Shown: piece after piece, positions 40,709-51,739 of the stretch
Numbering within the stretch: position 1 is the stretch's first letter
How the letters are laid out: each line of letters starts with the position of its first letter
Assembly: GCF_026262505.1 (NCBI RefSeq)
Contig: NW_026529257.1
Location: 62,001 to 126,000, forward strand
Direction of reading: 5' to 3'
Source of the DNA: Trichomonas vaginalis G3
Lineage: Eukaryota; Parabasalia; Trichomonadida; Trichomonadidae
DNA length: 64,000 nucleotides
The notes under the pieces: model-generated
What the model was told of the DNA's origin: nothing
Database searches by the model: none
Seen by the model: the letters and a program-made list of their open reading frames with translations, nothing else
Position numbers and translations under genes: made by a program

Positions 40709-41722
40709 GTGATTTTCTCTCTTCGGAGAGATTATCACTTTCATCATTTTGAAAATATTCCAAAAAACATCTGGTATGAATTATATGGTGAAAATAACAA
40801 AACAAATCCAGAAACATGTGTTAATTGTCGATTTCTTTACTAATTCGAGTGTTTTGTTTTACTTAGTTTTTTTCATGATCTTGAAGAAGGTGCTATTTCA
40901 ATTACAACGAATAATATCAAATTATTACATTCCGAATGTTCATTCAATGACTGCAAAAGGAGTGAAGGAGGTTCTGTTTACGTGTACGGTCATAATTCAG
41001 TTATTCAACATCGATGTTGTTCATTATATTCACAAGCATCAAACACTGGACAACATTCATTCATATTTATCCTATGGAAATTTTAATTATTTTCTTGAAA
41101 GTTGTGTTTCATCATGTGGAAAAAAGAAGAAGGATTAAACTATTTATTGTGACCATGGTATTATTAATATTAGTTATTCAAAATTAGTAATAACAATGTC
41201 GGAGATTATGCTGCTGCATATGGAATAGGACCTCATCATTCAAGTGGAAAAGTCAATTTTTGTTCAATTTGTCAAAATCATTGCGATTATCGGGTTCTTA
41301 TGCATTATAGTATTGATTCTCAACACATTATCTCATTATTAATAGTAATATTCTAAATAATTCACAATCAGTACAAGTTATGGTATCATTAGTTGTTATC
41401 GAAAAATGACTATTTCTAATTGTTCAATTTTTGGAAATTTTGGAAATGGACCATTGATTATAATAATGCTAATCCATTAATAATCGAGAATTGTCATATT
41501 GATAATTTAACATATGACATTGAACCTCACATAGATACATTCAATATTGATTCTCTTACATCTTATCATTTATTTTCATATTTTTCAACTAATAATTGTT
41601 TAATTCCTTTCAATCCTCGACATCGAGAAACAGTTATCAAACAACAAGTCAAATATAAAGAAGGAAAGTATATTATTCATATTTCAATTCCCTTCTTTGA
41701 ACCTTTGCTATCAATAAAATAA
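40709..41722 (+). pseudogene. P gene, unit 5, heavily interrupted
   Basis: Second P type. More small indels than any other unit; only the first third and last 100 codons are open. Confidence 0.65.
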
Positions 41723-42034
41723 GAATGAAATTCAGAAATATTTGATTTTTCTAATTTTGTTAAGATTAATTTTTCTGAGTATAGTCTATCCTCTATTCTC
41801 CACCATTAAAAACATGTATGGTCCATGAATTATAAGATGAACGACAAAATTTATTCCGAAATCACAACATTATCTAATGAAGTCAAAAATATTCCACAAA
41901 TACTAATATCGGTCATCATACACACAGTTAACATTGAAGCAAAAGTAGCTATAGTTTTGCAAACATTACTTAAATATTATGAAACATTTTACATAATAAT
42001 TATCATAACAAACAAATAAATAATAAATTAATAA

Positions 42035-43275
42035 TTAATTTTCTTGAGGATTGGAATCAGAATCAGAATATGTTGATAATGATAGTGATGTTCCAGGGAA
42101 TGAAACTCTTTTGGATGGAGATGGATTTGGTGAATTGTGTGAAGAAATTTTGTCTTGAATTCGAAGAACTGTGCGTTGTAAATTATTGAATGATCGTTCA
42201 AGGTCTTCGGCAAATATTCGTGCTTCTTCTGCTTCTGATGCTGACTTCTTTTGACGTTCAATAGCAAGATCAAAATCGCGATGACTTGAAATAAGTTGAT
42301 TTTGTAATTCTTCAATAGTGGAACTTTGTTTAATCATAGATTGTGTATATTCTTCTTTCTTATATTGAAGTTCTTCTTCATATCGTCTCAAACATTGTTC
42401 TGCTTCTTCGGCTCGTTTCAATAATGAATTATGTTGTGAACGAAGTGTTTCAATTTCTTTGTCATATACACGTGATGTTTCTAATTGTTCTTGTGCATGT
42501 TGTAATGCATCTGTGATAGATTGACATTTATTTTCGCTTTTCGATAGTTGATCACGTAATGTTGAAATTGTTGAATCGCGTTCACAAACAATAGATTCAA
42601 GTTGTTTAGATCTGTTGATTGATTCTTCAAGTGAAATAACACGATATTTAAGATCTTCGATGAATGAACTTTGTTCGGCATATCGATGTTCGTTGAAAGA
42701 AACTTGTGATTGTAATTTTTGATTGATAGAATAAAGTTTGTCTGAACTTTCTTTCATTTCGTTGTATTCTGATTTGAGTGAAAAAGTTCTGAATTTAATG
42801 ATGAGAGTTTTGTATTCGATTCTGTTAACTGTTTTCGAAGTGAAATACATTCTGATTCCGACTCTGTGAGTTTGATTGTGTAATATTCACGTGATGAAAT
42901 TAATTCTCGATTCCTTTCGTTGAGTTCTGATATCTTTCGTTTAAGATTTTCGACTTCTTTCTGACTTGATGTTAATTCGTTATTCATTCGTTTCATTTCA
43001 AGTTTTGATTTTTCAAAAATGTCTTCTTGAATATTCTTAAGATGATCAAGATTTTTTGTAAGTTCGATATTTGTTTTCTTATATCGTTCGTTTTCATGTT
43101 TGATCTTAATTAATTCTTCTGATATTTTGACTGATGCTTTCTTCTGACTTTCACACTCTGTTTTTGAAACTTTTAAATCTTCTTTTAGTTTTCGAATTTC
43201 ATAAATATAACTCTTGATGCAATTTGAATAAATATCTTCTGTATGTGAGTTCACAATTTCTTGTTTCATTTTCAT
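42035..43275 (-). pseudogene. Q gene, unit 5, interrupted once
   Basis: It has the ATG-AAA-ATG start (43275) and a 173-codon open first part, then a 271-codon open second part. The split lies in an A-run within the segment around 42780; unit 6 carries the same change, so it predates duplication of units 5 and 6 or was spread by conversion. Confidence 0.7.
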
Positions 43276-43728
43276 TATTGAAATGATTAATTAACAAGAA
43301 TAGTTTTGTATATATAATCTATGTGATCTTCATAATTTGTTTAATGTAGAATATCAATATCATAAAACAAATACAAACAAATTGATTTTATATTATTATT
43401 AGATCAAATAATACAGTTTTTGAAAGGTTTATTTCATTTTGCAATTAAAAATACTGTTTTCTGATATAAATTCGTTATACTTATATATTTTCCATGTATG
43501 TAATAACAAATTAATTAAATATGTTGATCAAAAACATTGTATTACTAGACAATCTTTAGAAACTCGTTAATACTTGTCGAATCTCTGTCATGAACATTGC
43601 CAATTTAATGCAATTAGTTGTTTTGATATACTGATTCATCAATATATTCCTTCTAATTCGGAAGAAAATATGAATCAAAGAAAAAAAAATTAATAAAAAG
43701 TGTTGGAATTTTTTAATGTCACGTTTCA

Positions 43729-44748
43729 GTGATTTTCTCTCTTCGGAGAGATTATCACTTTCATCATTTTGAAAATATTCCAAAAAACATCTGGTATGAA
43801 TTATATGGTGAAAATAACAAAACAAATCCTAAAACTTGCGTTAATTGTTCGATTTCTGTTACTAATTCGGAGTGTTTTGTTTTACTTAGTTTTTTTCATG
43901 ACCTTGAAGAAGGTGCTATTTCAATTACAACGGATGATATCAAATTATTACATTCCGAATGTTCATTCAATGACTGCAAAAGGAGTGAAGGAGGTTCTGT
44001 TTGCGTGAACGGTCATAATTCAGTTATTCAACATCGATGTTGTTCATTATATTCACAAGCATCAAATAGAGGACAACATTCACGTTCATATTTATCCTAT
44101 GGAAATTTTAATTATTTTCTTGAAAGTTGTGTTTCATCATGTGGGAAAAAAGAAGAAGGATTAGAAACTATTTATTGTGACCATGGTATTATTAATATTA
44201 GTTATTCAAACATTAGTAATAACAATGTCGGAGATTATGCTGCTGCATATGGAATAGCACCATTTAATTCAATTGGAAAAGTCAATTTTTGTTCAATTTG
44301 TCAAAATCATTGCGATTATCAGGTTCTTATGCATTATAGTATTGATTCTCCAACACATTATCTCATTAATAGTAATATTCTAAATAATTCACAATCAGTA
44401 CAAGTTATGGTATCATTGTTGTTATGAAAAATGACTATTTCTAAATGTTCAATTTTTGGAAATTTTGGAAATGGACCATTGATTTATAATAATGCTAATC
44501 CATTAATAATCGAGAATTGTCATATTGATAATTTAACATATGACATTGAACCTCACATAGATACATTCAATATTGATTCTCTTACATCTTATCATTTATT
44601 TTCATATTTTTCAACTAATAATTGTTTAATTCCTTTCAATCCTCGACATCGAGAAACAGTTATCAAACAACAAGTCAAATATAAAGAAGGAAAGTATATT
44701 ATTCATATTTCAATTCCCTTCTTTGAACCTTTGCTATCAATAAAATAA
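43729..44748 (+). pseudogene. P gene, unit 6, interrupted once
   Basis: Second P type, open for 232 codons and then again for 105 codons. Apart from small indels near 44395-44430 it is almost identical to the whole P7. Confidence 0.7.
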
Positions 44749-45060
44749 GAATGAAATTCAGAAATATTTGATTTTTCTAATTTTGTTAAGATTAATTTTT
44801 CTGAGTATAGTCTATCCTCTATTCTCCACCATTAAAAACATGTATGGTCCATGAATTATAAGATGAACGACAAAATTTATTCCGAAATCACAACATTATC
44901 TAATGAAGTCAAAAATATTCCACAAATACTAATATCGGTCATCATACACACAGTTAACATTGAAGCAAAAGTAGCTATAGTTTTGCAAACATTACTTAAA
45001 TATTATGAAACATTTTACATAATAATTATCATAACAAACAAATAAATAATAAATTAATAA

Positions 45061-46300
45061 TTAATTTTCTTGAGGATTGGAATCAGAATCAGAATATGTT
45101 GATAATGATAGTGATGTTCCAGGGAATGAAACTCTTTTGGATGGAGATGGATTTGGTGAATTGTGTGAAGAAATTTTGTCTTGAATTCGAAGAACTGTGC
45201 GTTGTAAATTATTGAATGATCGTTCAAGGTCTTCGGCAAATATTCGTGCTTCTTCTGCTTCTGATGCTGACTTCTTTTGACGTTCAATAGCAAGATCAAA
45301 ATCGCGATGACTTGAAATAAGTTGATTTTGTAATTCTTCAATAGTGGAACTTTGTTTAATCATAGATTGTGTATATTCTTCTTTCTTATATTGAAGTTCT
45401 TCTTCATATCGTCTCAAACATTGTTCTGCTTCTTCGGCTCGTTTCAATAATGAATTATGTTGTGAACGAAGTGTTTCAATTTCTTTGTCATATACACGTG
45501 ATGTTTCTAATTGTTCTTGTGCATGTTGTAATGCATCTGTGATAGATTGACATTTATTTTCGCTTTTCGATAGTTGATCACGTAATGTTGAAATTGTTGA
45601 ATCGCGTTCACAAACAATAGATTCAAGTTGTTTAGATCTGTTGATTGATTCTTCAAGTGAAATAACACGATATTTAAGATCTTCGATGAATGAACTTTGT
45701 TCGGCATATCGATGTTCGTTGAAAGAAACTTGTGATTGTAATTTTTGATTGATAGAATAAAGTTTGTCTGAACTTTCTTTCATTTCGTTGTATTCTGATT
45801 TGAGTGAAAAAGTTCTGAATTTAATGATGAGAGTTTTGTATTCGATTCTGTTAACTGTTTTCGAAGTGAAATACATTCTGATTCCGACTCTGTGAGTTTG
45901 ATTGTGTAATATTCACGTGATGAAATTAATTCTCGATTCCTTTCGTTGAGTTCTGATATCTTTCGTTTAAGATTTTCGACTTCTTTCTGACTTGATGTTA
46001 ATTCGTTATTCATTCGTTTCATTTCAAGTTTTGATTTTTCAAAATGTCTTCTTGAATATTCTTAAGATGATCAAGATTTTTTGTAAGTTCGATATTTGTT
46101 TTCTTATATCGTTCGTTTTCATGTTTGATCTTAATTAATTCTTCTGATATTTTGACTGATGCTTTCTTCTGACTTTCACACTCTGTTTTTGAAACTTTTA
46201 AATCTTCTTTTAGTTTTCGAATTTCATAAATATAACTCTTGATGCAATTCGAATAAATATCTTCTGTATGCGAGTTCACAATTTCTTGTTTCATTTTCAT
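45061..46300 (-). pseudogene. Q gene, unit 6, interrupted twice
   Basis: Shares the interruption of unit 5 and has a further one near 46043. The start ATG pair is present. The spacer upstream (46370-46410) has a small insertion not found in other units. Confidence 0.7.
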
Positions 46301-46765
46301 TATTGAAATGATTAATTAACAAGAATAGTTTTGTATATATAATCTATGTGATCTTCATAATTTGTTTAATGTAGAAATCAATATCATATCAATCAAACAT
46401 AAATAAAACAAATACCAAATTGATTTAATATTATTATTAGATCAAATAATACAGTTTTTGAAAGGTTTATTTCATTTTGCAATTAAAAATACTGTTTTCT
46501 GATATAAATTCGTTATACTTATATATTTTCCATGTATGTAATAACAAATTAATTAAATATGTTGATCAAAAACATTGTATTACTAGACAATCTTTAGAAA
46601 CTCGTTAATACTTGTCGAATCTCTGTCATGAACATTGCCAATTTAATGCAATTAGTTGTTTTGATATACTGATTCATCAATATATTCCTTCTAATTCGGA
46701 AGAAAATATGAATCAAAGAAAAAAAATTAATAAAAAGTGTTGGAATTTTTTAATGTCACGTTTCA

Positions 46766-47788
46766 GTGATTTTCTCTCTTCGGAGAGATTATCACTTTCA
46801 TCATTTTGAAAATATTCCAAAAAACATCTGGTATGAATTATATGGTGAAAATAACAAAACAAATCCTAAAACTTGCGTTAATTGTTCGATTTCTGTTACT
46901 AATTCGGAGTGTTTTGTTTTACTTAGTTTTTTTCATGACCTTGAAGAAGGTGCTATTTCAATTACAACGGATGATATCAAATTATTACATTCCGAATGTT
47001 CATTCAATGACTGCAAAAGGAGTGATGGAGGTTCTGTTTGCGTGAACGGTCATAATTCAGTTATTCAACATCGATGTTGTTCATTATATTCACAAGCATC
47101 AAATAGAGGACAACATTCACGTTCATATTTATCCTATGGAAATTTTAATTATTTTCTTGAAAGTTGTGTTTCATCATGTGGGAAAAAAGAAGAAGGATTA
47201 GAAACTATTTATTGTGACCATGGTATTATTAATATTAGTTATTCAAACATTAGTAATAACAATGTCGGAGATTATGCTGCTGCATATGGAATAGCACCAT
47301 TTAATTCAATTGGAAAAGTCAATTTTTGTTCAATTTGTCAAAATCATTGCGATTATCAGGTTCTTATGCATTATAGTATTGATTCTCCAACACATTATCT
47401 CATTAATAGTAATATTCTAAATAATTCACAATCAGGTACAAGTTATGGTATCATTAGTTGTTATCGAAAAATGACTATTTCTAAATGTTCAATTTTTGGA
47501 AATTTTGGAAATGGACCATTGATTTATAATAATGCTAATCCATTAATAATCGAGAATTGTCATATTGATAATTTAACATATGACATTGAACCTCACATAG
47601 ATACATTCAATATTGATTCTCTTACATCTTATCATTTATTTTCATATTTTTCAACTAATAATTGTTTAATTCCTTTCAATCTTCAACATCAAGAATCAGT
47701 TATCAAACAACAAGTCAAATATAAAGAAGGAAAGTATATTATTCATATTTCAATTCCCTTCTTTGAACCTTTGCTATCAATAAAATAA
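46766..47788 (+). CDS. P gene, unit 7: whole beta-helix-like open frame
   Basis: 340 codons open from a GTG to TAA. Second P type, with about 20 Cys residues, a GGSVCVNG turn, IINISYSNISNNN and MTISKCSIFGNFGNG repeats, and the C-terminal KYIIHISIPFFEPLLSIK shared by all units. It is the best-preserved P frame of its type, but still without an ATG start, so expression from this unit alone is doubtful. Confidence 0.55.
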   Translation: MIFSLRRDYHFHHFENIPKNIWYELYGENNKTNPKTCVNCSISVTNSECFVLLSFFHDLEEGAISITTDDIKLLHSECSFNDCKRSDGGSVCVNGHNSVIQHRCCSLYSQASNRGQHSRSYLSYGNFNYFLESCVSSCGKKEEGLETIYCDHGIINISYSNISNNNVGDYAAAYGIAPFNSIGKVNFCSICQNHCDYQVLMHYSIDSPTHYLINSNILNNSQSGTSYGIISCYRKMTISKCSIFGNFGNGPLIYNNANPLIIENCHIDNLTYDIEPHIDTFNIDSLTSYHLFSYFSTNNCLIPFNLQHQESVIKQQVKYKEGKYIIHISIPFFEPLLSIK

Positions 47789-48100
47789 GAATGAAATTCA
47801 GAAATATTTGATTTTTCTAATTTTGTTAAGATTAATTTTTCTGAGTATAGTCTATCCTCTATTCTCCACCATTAAAAACATGTATGGTCCATGAATTATA
47901 AGATGAACGACAAAATTTATTCCGAAATCACAACATTATCTAATGAAGTCAAAAATATTCCACAAATACTAATATCGGTCATCATACACACAGTTAACAT
48001 TGAAGCAAAAGTAGCTATAGTTTTGCAAACATTACTTAAATATTATGAAACATTTTACATAATAATTATCATAACAAACAAATAAATAATAAATTAATAA

Positions 48101-49342
48101 TTAATTTTCTTGAGGATTGGAATCAGAATCAGAATATGTTGATAATGATAGTGATGTTCCAGGGAATGAAACTCTTTTGGATGGAGATGGATTTGGTGAA
48201 TTGTGTGAAGAAATTTTGTCTTGAATTCGAAGAACTGTGCGTTGTAAATTATTGAATGATCGTTCAAGGTCTTCGGCAAATATTCGTGCTTCTTCTGCTT
48301 CTGATGCTGACTTCTTTTGACGTTCAATAGCAAGATCAAAATCGCGATGACTAGAAATAAGTTGATTTTGTAATTCTTCAATAGTGGAACTTTGTTTAAT
48401 CATAGATTGTGTATATTCTTCTTTCTTATATTGAAGTTCTTCTTCATATCGTCTCAAACATTGTTCTGCTTCTTCGGCTCGTTTCAATAATGAATTATGT
48501 TGTGAACGAAGTGTTTCAATTTCTTTGTCATATACACGTGATGTTTCTAATTGTTCTTGTGCATGTTGTAATGCATCTGTGATAGATTGACATTTATTTT
48601 CGCTTTTCGATAGTTGATCACGTAATGTTGAAATTGTTGAATCGCGTTCACAAACAATAGATTCAAGTTGTTTAGATCTGTTGATTGATTCTTCAAGTGA
48701 AATAACACGATATTTAAGATCTTCGATGAATGAACTTTGTTCGGCATATCGATGTTCGTTGAAAGAAACTTGTGATTGTAATTTTTGATTGATAGAATAA
48801 AGTTTGTCTGAACTTTCTTTCATTTCGTTGTATTCTGATTTGAGTGAAAAAAGTTCTGAATTTAATGATGAAAGTTTTGTATTCGATTCTGTTAACTGTT
48901 TTCGAAGTGAAATACATTCTGATTCGGACTCTGTGAGTTTGATTGAGTAATATTCACGTGATGAAATTAATTCTCGATTCCTTTCGTTGAGTTCTGATAT
49001 CTTTCGTTTAAGATTTTCGACTTCTTTCTGACTTGATGTTAATTCGTTATTCATTCGTTTCATTTCAAGTTTTGATTTTTCGAAAATGTCTTCTTGAATA
49101 TTCTTAAGATGATCAAGATTTTTTGTAAGTTCGATATTTGTTTTCTTATATCGTTCGTTTTCATGTTTGATCTTAATTAATTCTTCTGATATTTTGACTG
49201 ATACTTTCTTCTGACTTTCACACTCTGTTTTTGAAACTTTTAAATCTTCTTTTAGTTTTCGAATTTCATAAATATAACTCTTGATGCAATTTGAATAAAT
49301 ATCTTCTGTATGTGAGTTCACAATTTCTTGTTTCATTTTCAT
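48101..49342 (-). CDS. Q gene, unit 7: whole coiled-coil protein
   Basis: 413 residues from ATG at 49342 (MKMKQEIVNSHTEDIYSN). Coiled coil runs from about residue 25 to 380, rich in heptads such as LKNIQEDIFEKSKLEMKRM and ISELNERNRELISSREYY, with a Ser-rich tail ending SDSDSNPQEN. No membrane segment or signal peptide. A TCATTT word about a dozen bases upstream of the ATG fits the Trichomonas initiator TCA(C/T)(A/T). It is the only unit with an intact ATG and frame, so the only Q copy likely to make full-length protein. Long coiled-coil proteins of Trichomonas are often labelled viral A-type inclusion-like; the function is unknown. Confidence 0.7.
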   Translation of the reverse strand: MKMKQEIVNSHTEDIYSNCIKSYIYEIRKLKEDLKVSKTECESQKKVSVKISEELIKIKHENERYKKTNIELTKNLDHLKNIQEDIFEKSKLEMKRMNNELTSSQKEVENLKRKISELNERNRELISSREYYSIKLTESESECISLRKQLTESNTKLSSLNSELFSLKSEYNEMKESSDKLYSINQKLQSQVSFNEHRYAEQSSFIEDLKYRVISLEESINRSKQLESIVCERDSTISTLRDQLSKSENKCQSITDALQHAQEQLETSRVYDKEIETLRSQHNSLLKRAEEAEQCLRRYEEELQYKKEEYTQSMIKQSSTIEELQNQLISSHRDFDLAIERQKKSASEAEEARIFAEDLERSFNNLQRTVLRIQDKISSHNSPNPSPSKRVSFPGTSLSLSTYSDSDSNPQEN

Positions 49343-49794
49343 TATTGAAATGATTAATTAACAAGAATAGTTTTGTATATATAATCTATGTGATCTTCAT
49401 AATTTGTTTAATGTAAAATATCAATATCATAAAACAAATACAAACAAATTGATTTTATATTATTATTAGATCAAATAATACAGTATTTGAAAGGTTTATT
49501 TCATTTTGCAATTAAAAATACTGTTTTCTGATATAAATTCGTTATACTTATATATTTTCGATGTATGTAATAACAAATTAATTAAATATGTTGATCAAAA
49601 ACATTGTATTACTAGACAATCTTTAGAAACTCGTTAATACTTGCCGAATCTCTGTCATGAACATTGCCAATTTAATGCAATTAGTTGTCTTGATATACTA
49701 ATGCATAAAAAATCCCTTCTAATTCGGAAGAAAATATGAATCAAAGAAAAAAAAATTAATAAAAAGTGTTGGAATTTTTTAATGTCACGTTTCA
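49343..49794. promoter_or_regulatory. Q-P divergent spacer (unit 7/8), example of the array spacer
   Basis: About 450 AT-rich bases between divergent Q and P starts, repeated in each unit. It holds the TCATTT initiator for Q close to 49355, tracts such as AATTGATTTTATATTATTATTAG, and a MNIANLMQLVVL-type short frame near 49658 that is conserved but ends after about 14 codons. No other gene is seen. Confidence 0.4.
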
Positions 49795-50340
49795 GTGATT
49801 TTCTCTCTTCGGAGAGATTATCACTATCATCATTTTGAAAATATTCCAAAAAACATCTGGTATGAATTATTTGGTGAAAATAACAAAACAAATCCAACAA
49901 CATGTGTTAATTGTCCAGTTTCTGTTACTAATTCGGAGTGTTTTGTTTTACTTAGTTTTTTTCATGATCTTGCAAGTGGTGCTATTTCAATTACAACGAA
50001 TAATATCAAATTATTACATTCCGAATGTTCATTCAATGACTGCAAAAGGAGTGAAGGAGGTTCTGTTTACGTGAAAGGTCAAGATTCAGTTATTCAACAT
50101 CGATGTTGTTCATTATATTCACAAGCATCAAACACTGGACAACATTCATGTTCATATTTATCCTATGGAAATTTTAATTATTTTCTTGAAAGTTGTGTTT
50201 CATCATGTGGACAAAAAGAAGAAGGATATGATACTATTTATTGTAGTTATGGTATTATTAATATTAGTTATTCAAATATTAGTAATAACAATGTCGGAGA
50301 TATTGCAGCAGCATATGCAATATCACCATTTAATTCAATT
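49795..50340 (+). pseudogene. P gene, unit 8, cut at the right array edge
   Basis: Open frame of second P type up to about codon 180, where array sequence ends at 50340 and unrelated DNA begins. Variants such as HDLASGAISITTNN show it is not a recent copy of P7. Confidence 0.65.
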
Positions 50341-51372
50341 ATCAGAATATGTGACAGAAAACCTTAAATTGCGCGGCAATTTTAATTAAAAAAATAAACA
50401 TTAATTTTTGTGATTGATATTATGCATTTTATTTATATTATATAAGATTTAAATTTAGGGAAAAAATTGGAAAAAAAATAAGATTGGAAGTCTTTAGGTA
50501 AGAAGGAAAGGGCAAGAGATATATAGTGTACCTATATACCTCTTGCCCTTTCATTCTAAGTAGAAATGGGAGAAACTTTGTCCGCATCATAAGTTATGCG
50601 GACAAAGTTTCTCCGATTTCTAATGGGAATTGCAGGCTATGAGGCACTGATATATAATCAGTACCTCATAGCCTACAATTCCCCTTATTAGACTTCCAAA
50701 CTTTGAGTTAATGTCAAGACATTAACTCAAAGTTTGGAAAACTTCTCGTAAGAATCAATCGTCAAAAACCTCGATTGCAGTTATATTCATTGTGTTAAAT
50801 TTGATTTATTTTGAAATTTTTATAAATTAAATTTTATATAACATAAAGCGTTATGAATTAGTATTTCCATATGAATTTTATCTCGAAAATAGTAATTCTG
50901 TACAGTTATATTTCGGTTAATTTTGGAAATTTCTAGGAATACTTTAAGATAGTATGATTATATATAACTCTGCCTTCATGATTTATTTTAGCTTTCGCGC
51001 AAATATCAGTTAACTTAACTCCATTATTTGATTTTGTGATGGCTTCACAAAGCCAATCAATATCAATCTCTTCTGGAGAATGTCTTCTCATCTAGAATAT
51101 TTTCAATACTTTACATACAAACATTTTTATTTCTAAAAAACTTTTTAATTTTTTCTAGGATATATGAATGAAAATAGTTAGAACAAGATTTTGAAGCTCA
51201 AAACATTAAAAATTATTAAAGATTTGTATAATATGATTAAAAATGGGAAATAATATGAGGCAATATAAAGGAATATGAATATTAAATAAATATATCTAAA
51301 TAGAAAGAATCAGAAAAATCAAATTATTGGCGCCAAAAATGTCACCTTTTTGGTGAGCCATTTCGGTATGAG
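50341..51372. mobile_element. Insert between array and Polinton B', possible DNA transposon remnant
   Basis: 1.03 kb with no credible gene, matching neither neighbour. It opens with an AAATTGC-GCG-GCAATTT hairpin (50366-50382), holds the four-hairpin cluster, and ends with TCACC-TTTTT-GGTGA and a right edge that reads TCATACCGAAATGGCTCACC inward. That edge resembles the TCATAAGACGAAATGG ends of the element at 13223-15061, but no matching left end is seen. A transposon remnant is an inference. Confidence 0.4.
50484..50739. repeat. Cluster of four strong hairpins, three enclosed by a closing stem
   Basis: Hairpin 1: arms 50506-50526 and 50532-50552. Hairpin 2: arms 50561-50587 and 50596-50622 (26 of 27 pair). 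Hairpin 3: arms 50625-50651 and 50657-50683 (25 of 27 pair). Hairpin 4: arms 50694-50715 and 50718-50739, perfect over 22 bp with a 2-base loop. TTGGAAGTCT (50484-50493) pairs with AGACTTCCAA (50690-50699), closing hairpins 1-3 into one multi-branched fold, although that stem competes with hairpin 4. It could be a structured RNA, a set of cruciforms or part of a transposon. Confidence 0.85.
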
Positions 51373-51614
51373 ATAGTGATTTTAAAAAGATTGCACAAAA
51401 AATGAAAGGTGTTAGTTTACGACAAAATAAGCAATTAACACCTAAAAATTATTTGGATATAATAAATGATAAAGTGATATTTGATGGTCAGAATATTAAT
51501 TTACAACTTAAAAACGGGTCAATGACTCGCTTAACAATCGGTAAGACTGCATTAACAGGAGCACACACTAAGGCTGTATGTTGTGAAAATGGATGTTGTA
51601 TGCCATTTATTTAA
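51373..51614 (+). pseudogene. C-terminal piece of polymerase B, in Polinton B'
   Basis: Matches the end of the Polinton B polymerase, including AVCCENGCCMPFI, starting sharply at AGTGATTTTAAAAAG. Only about the last 75 codons are present, because the insert at 50341-51372 abuts here. Confidence 0.75.
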
Positions 51615-51639
51615 TACAATTTAAAATTTTATTTTTAAT

Positions 51640-51716
51640 AAAATGCCACAGAAGAGACAAAAGGAACCGTTAATGATGGTTTTGATACTATGATTCAAAG
51701 AGGTGGGCACCCTTAA
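51640..51716 (+). other. Conserved spacer between polymerase and integrase (B' copy)
   Basis: Matches 22935-23030 in inverted orientation, with an ATTTTTAATAAA box, ATGCCACAGAAGAGAC and AGAGGTGGGCACCC. It is shorter than the B copy. Possible tiny gene or leader; undecided. Confidence 0.35.
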
Positions 51717-51739
51717 ACATTTATTTTATTTTTATATAA

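Larger units (their letters stand above)
28014..50340. repeat. Tandem array of about 3.03-kb P/Q units
   Basis: Seven full units and partial ones at both ends. P begins near 28577, 31619, 34633, 37681, 40709, 43729, 46766 and 49795 (spacing 3.01-3.05 kb). Each unit holds P (+), a 320-360-bp spacer, Q (-) and a roughly 450-bp AT-rich spacer with divergent gene starts; no further gene is seen in the spacers. Units fall in two P types: units 1, 3 and 4 against 2, 5, 6, 7 and 8. Unit DNA is mostly over 95% identical by eye. The array ends inside a Q gene on the left and inside a P gene on the right. Many small indels break frames; some could be sequencing or assembly error in a repeat. Confidence 0.9.

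Noticed and set aside
28014-50340. BspA-like leucine-rich surface genes for the P family
   Set aside because: No regular leucine-rich repeat is visible; the Ser/Asn/Cys turns with alternating hydrophobics fit a beta-helix better.
50341-51372. Protein gene in the hairpin insert
   Set aside because: All frames are short and interrupted; the only strong structure is the set of inverted repeats.
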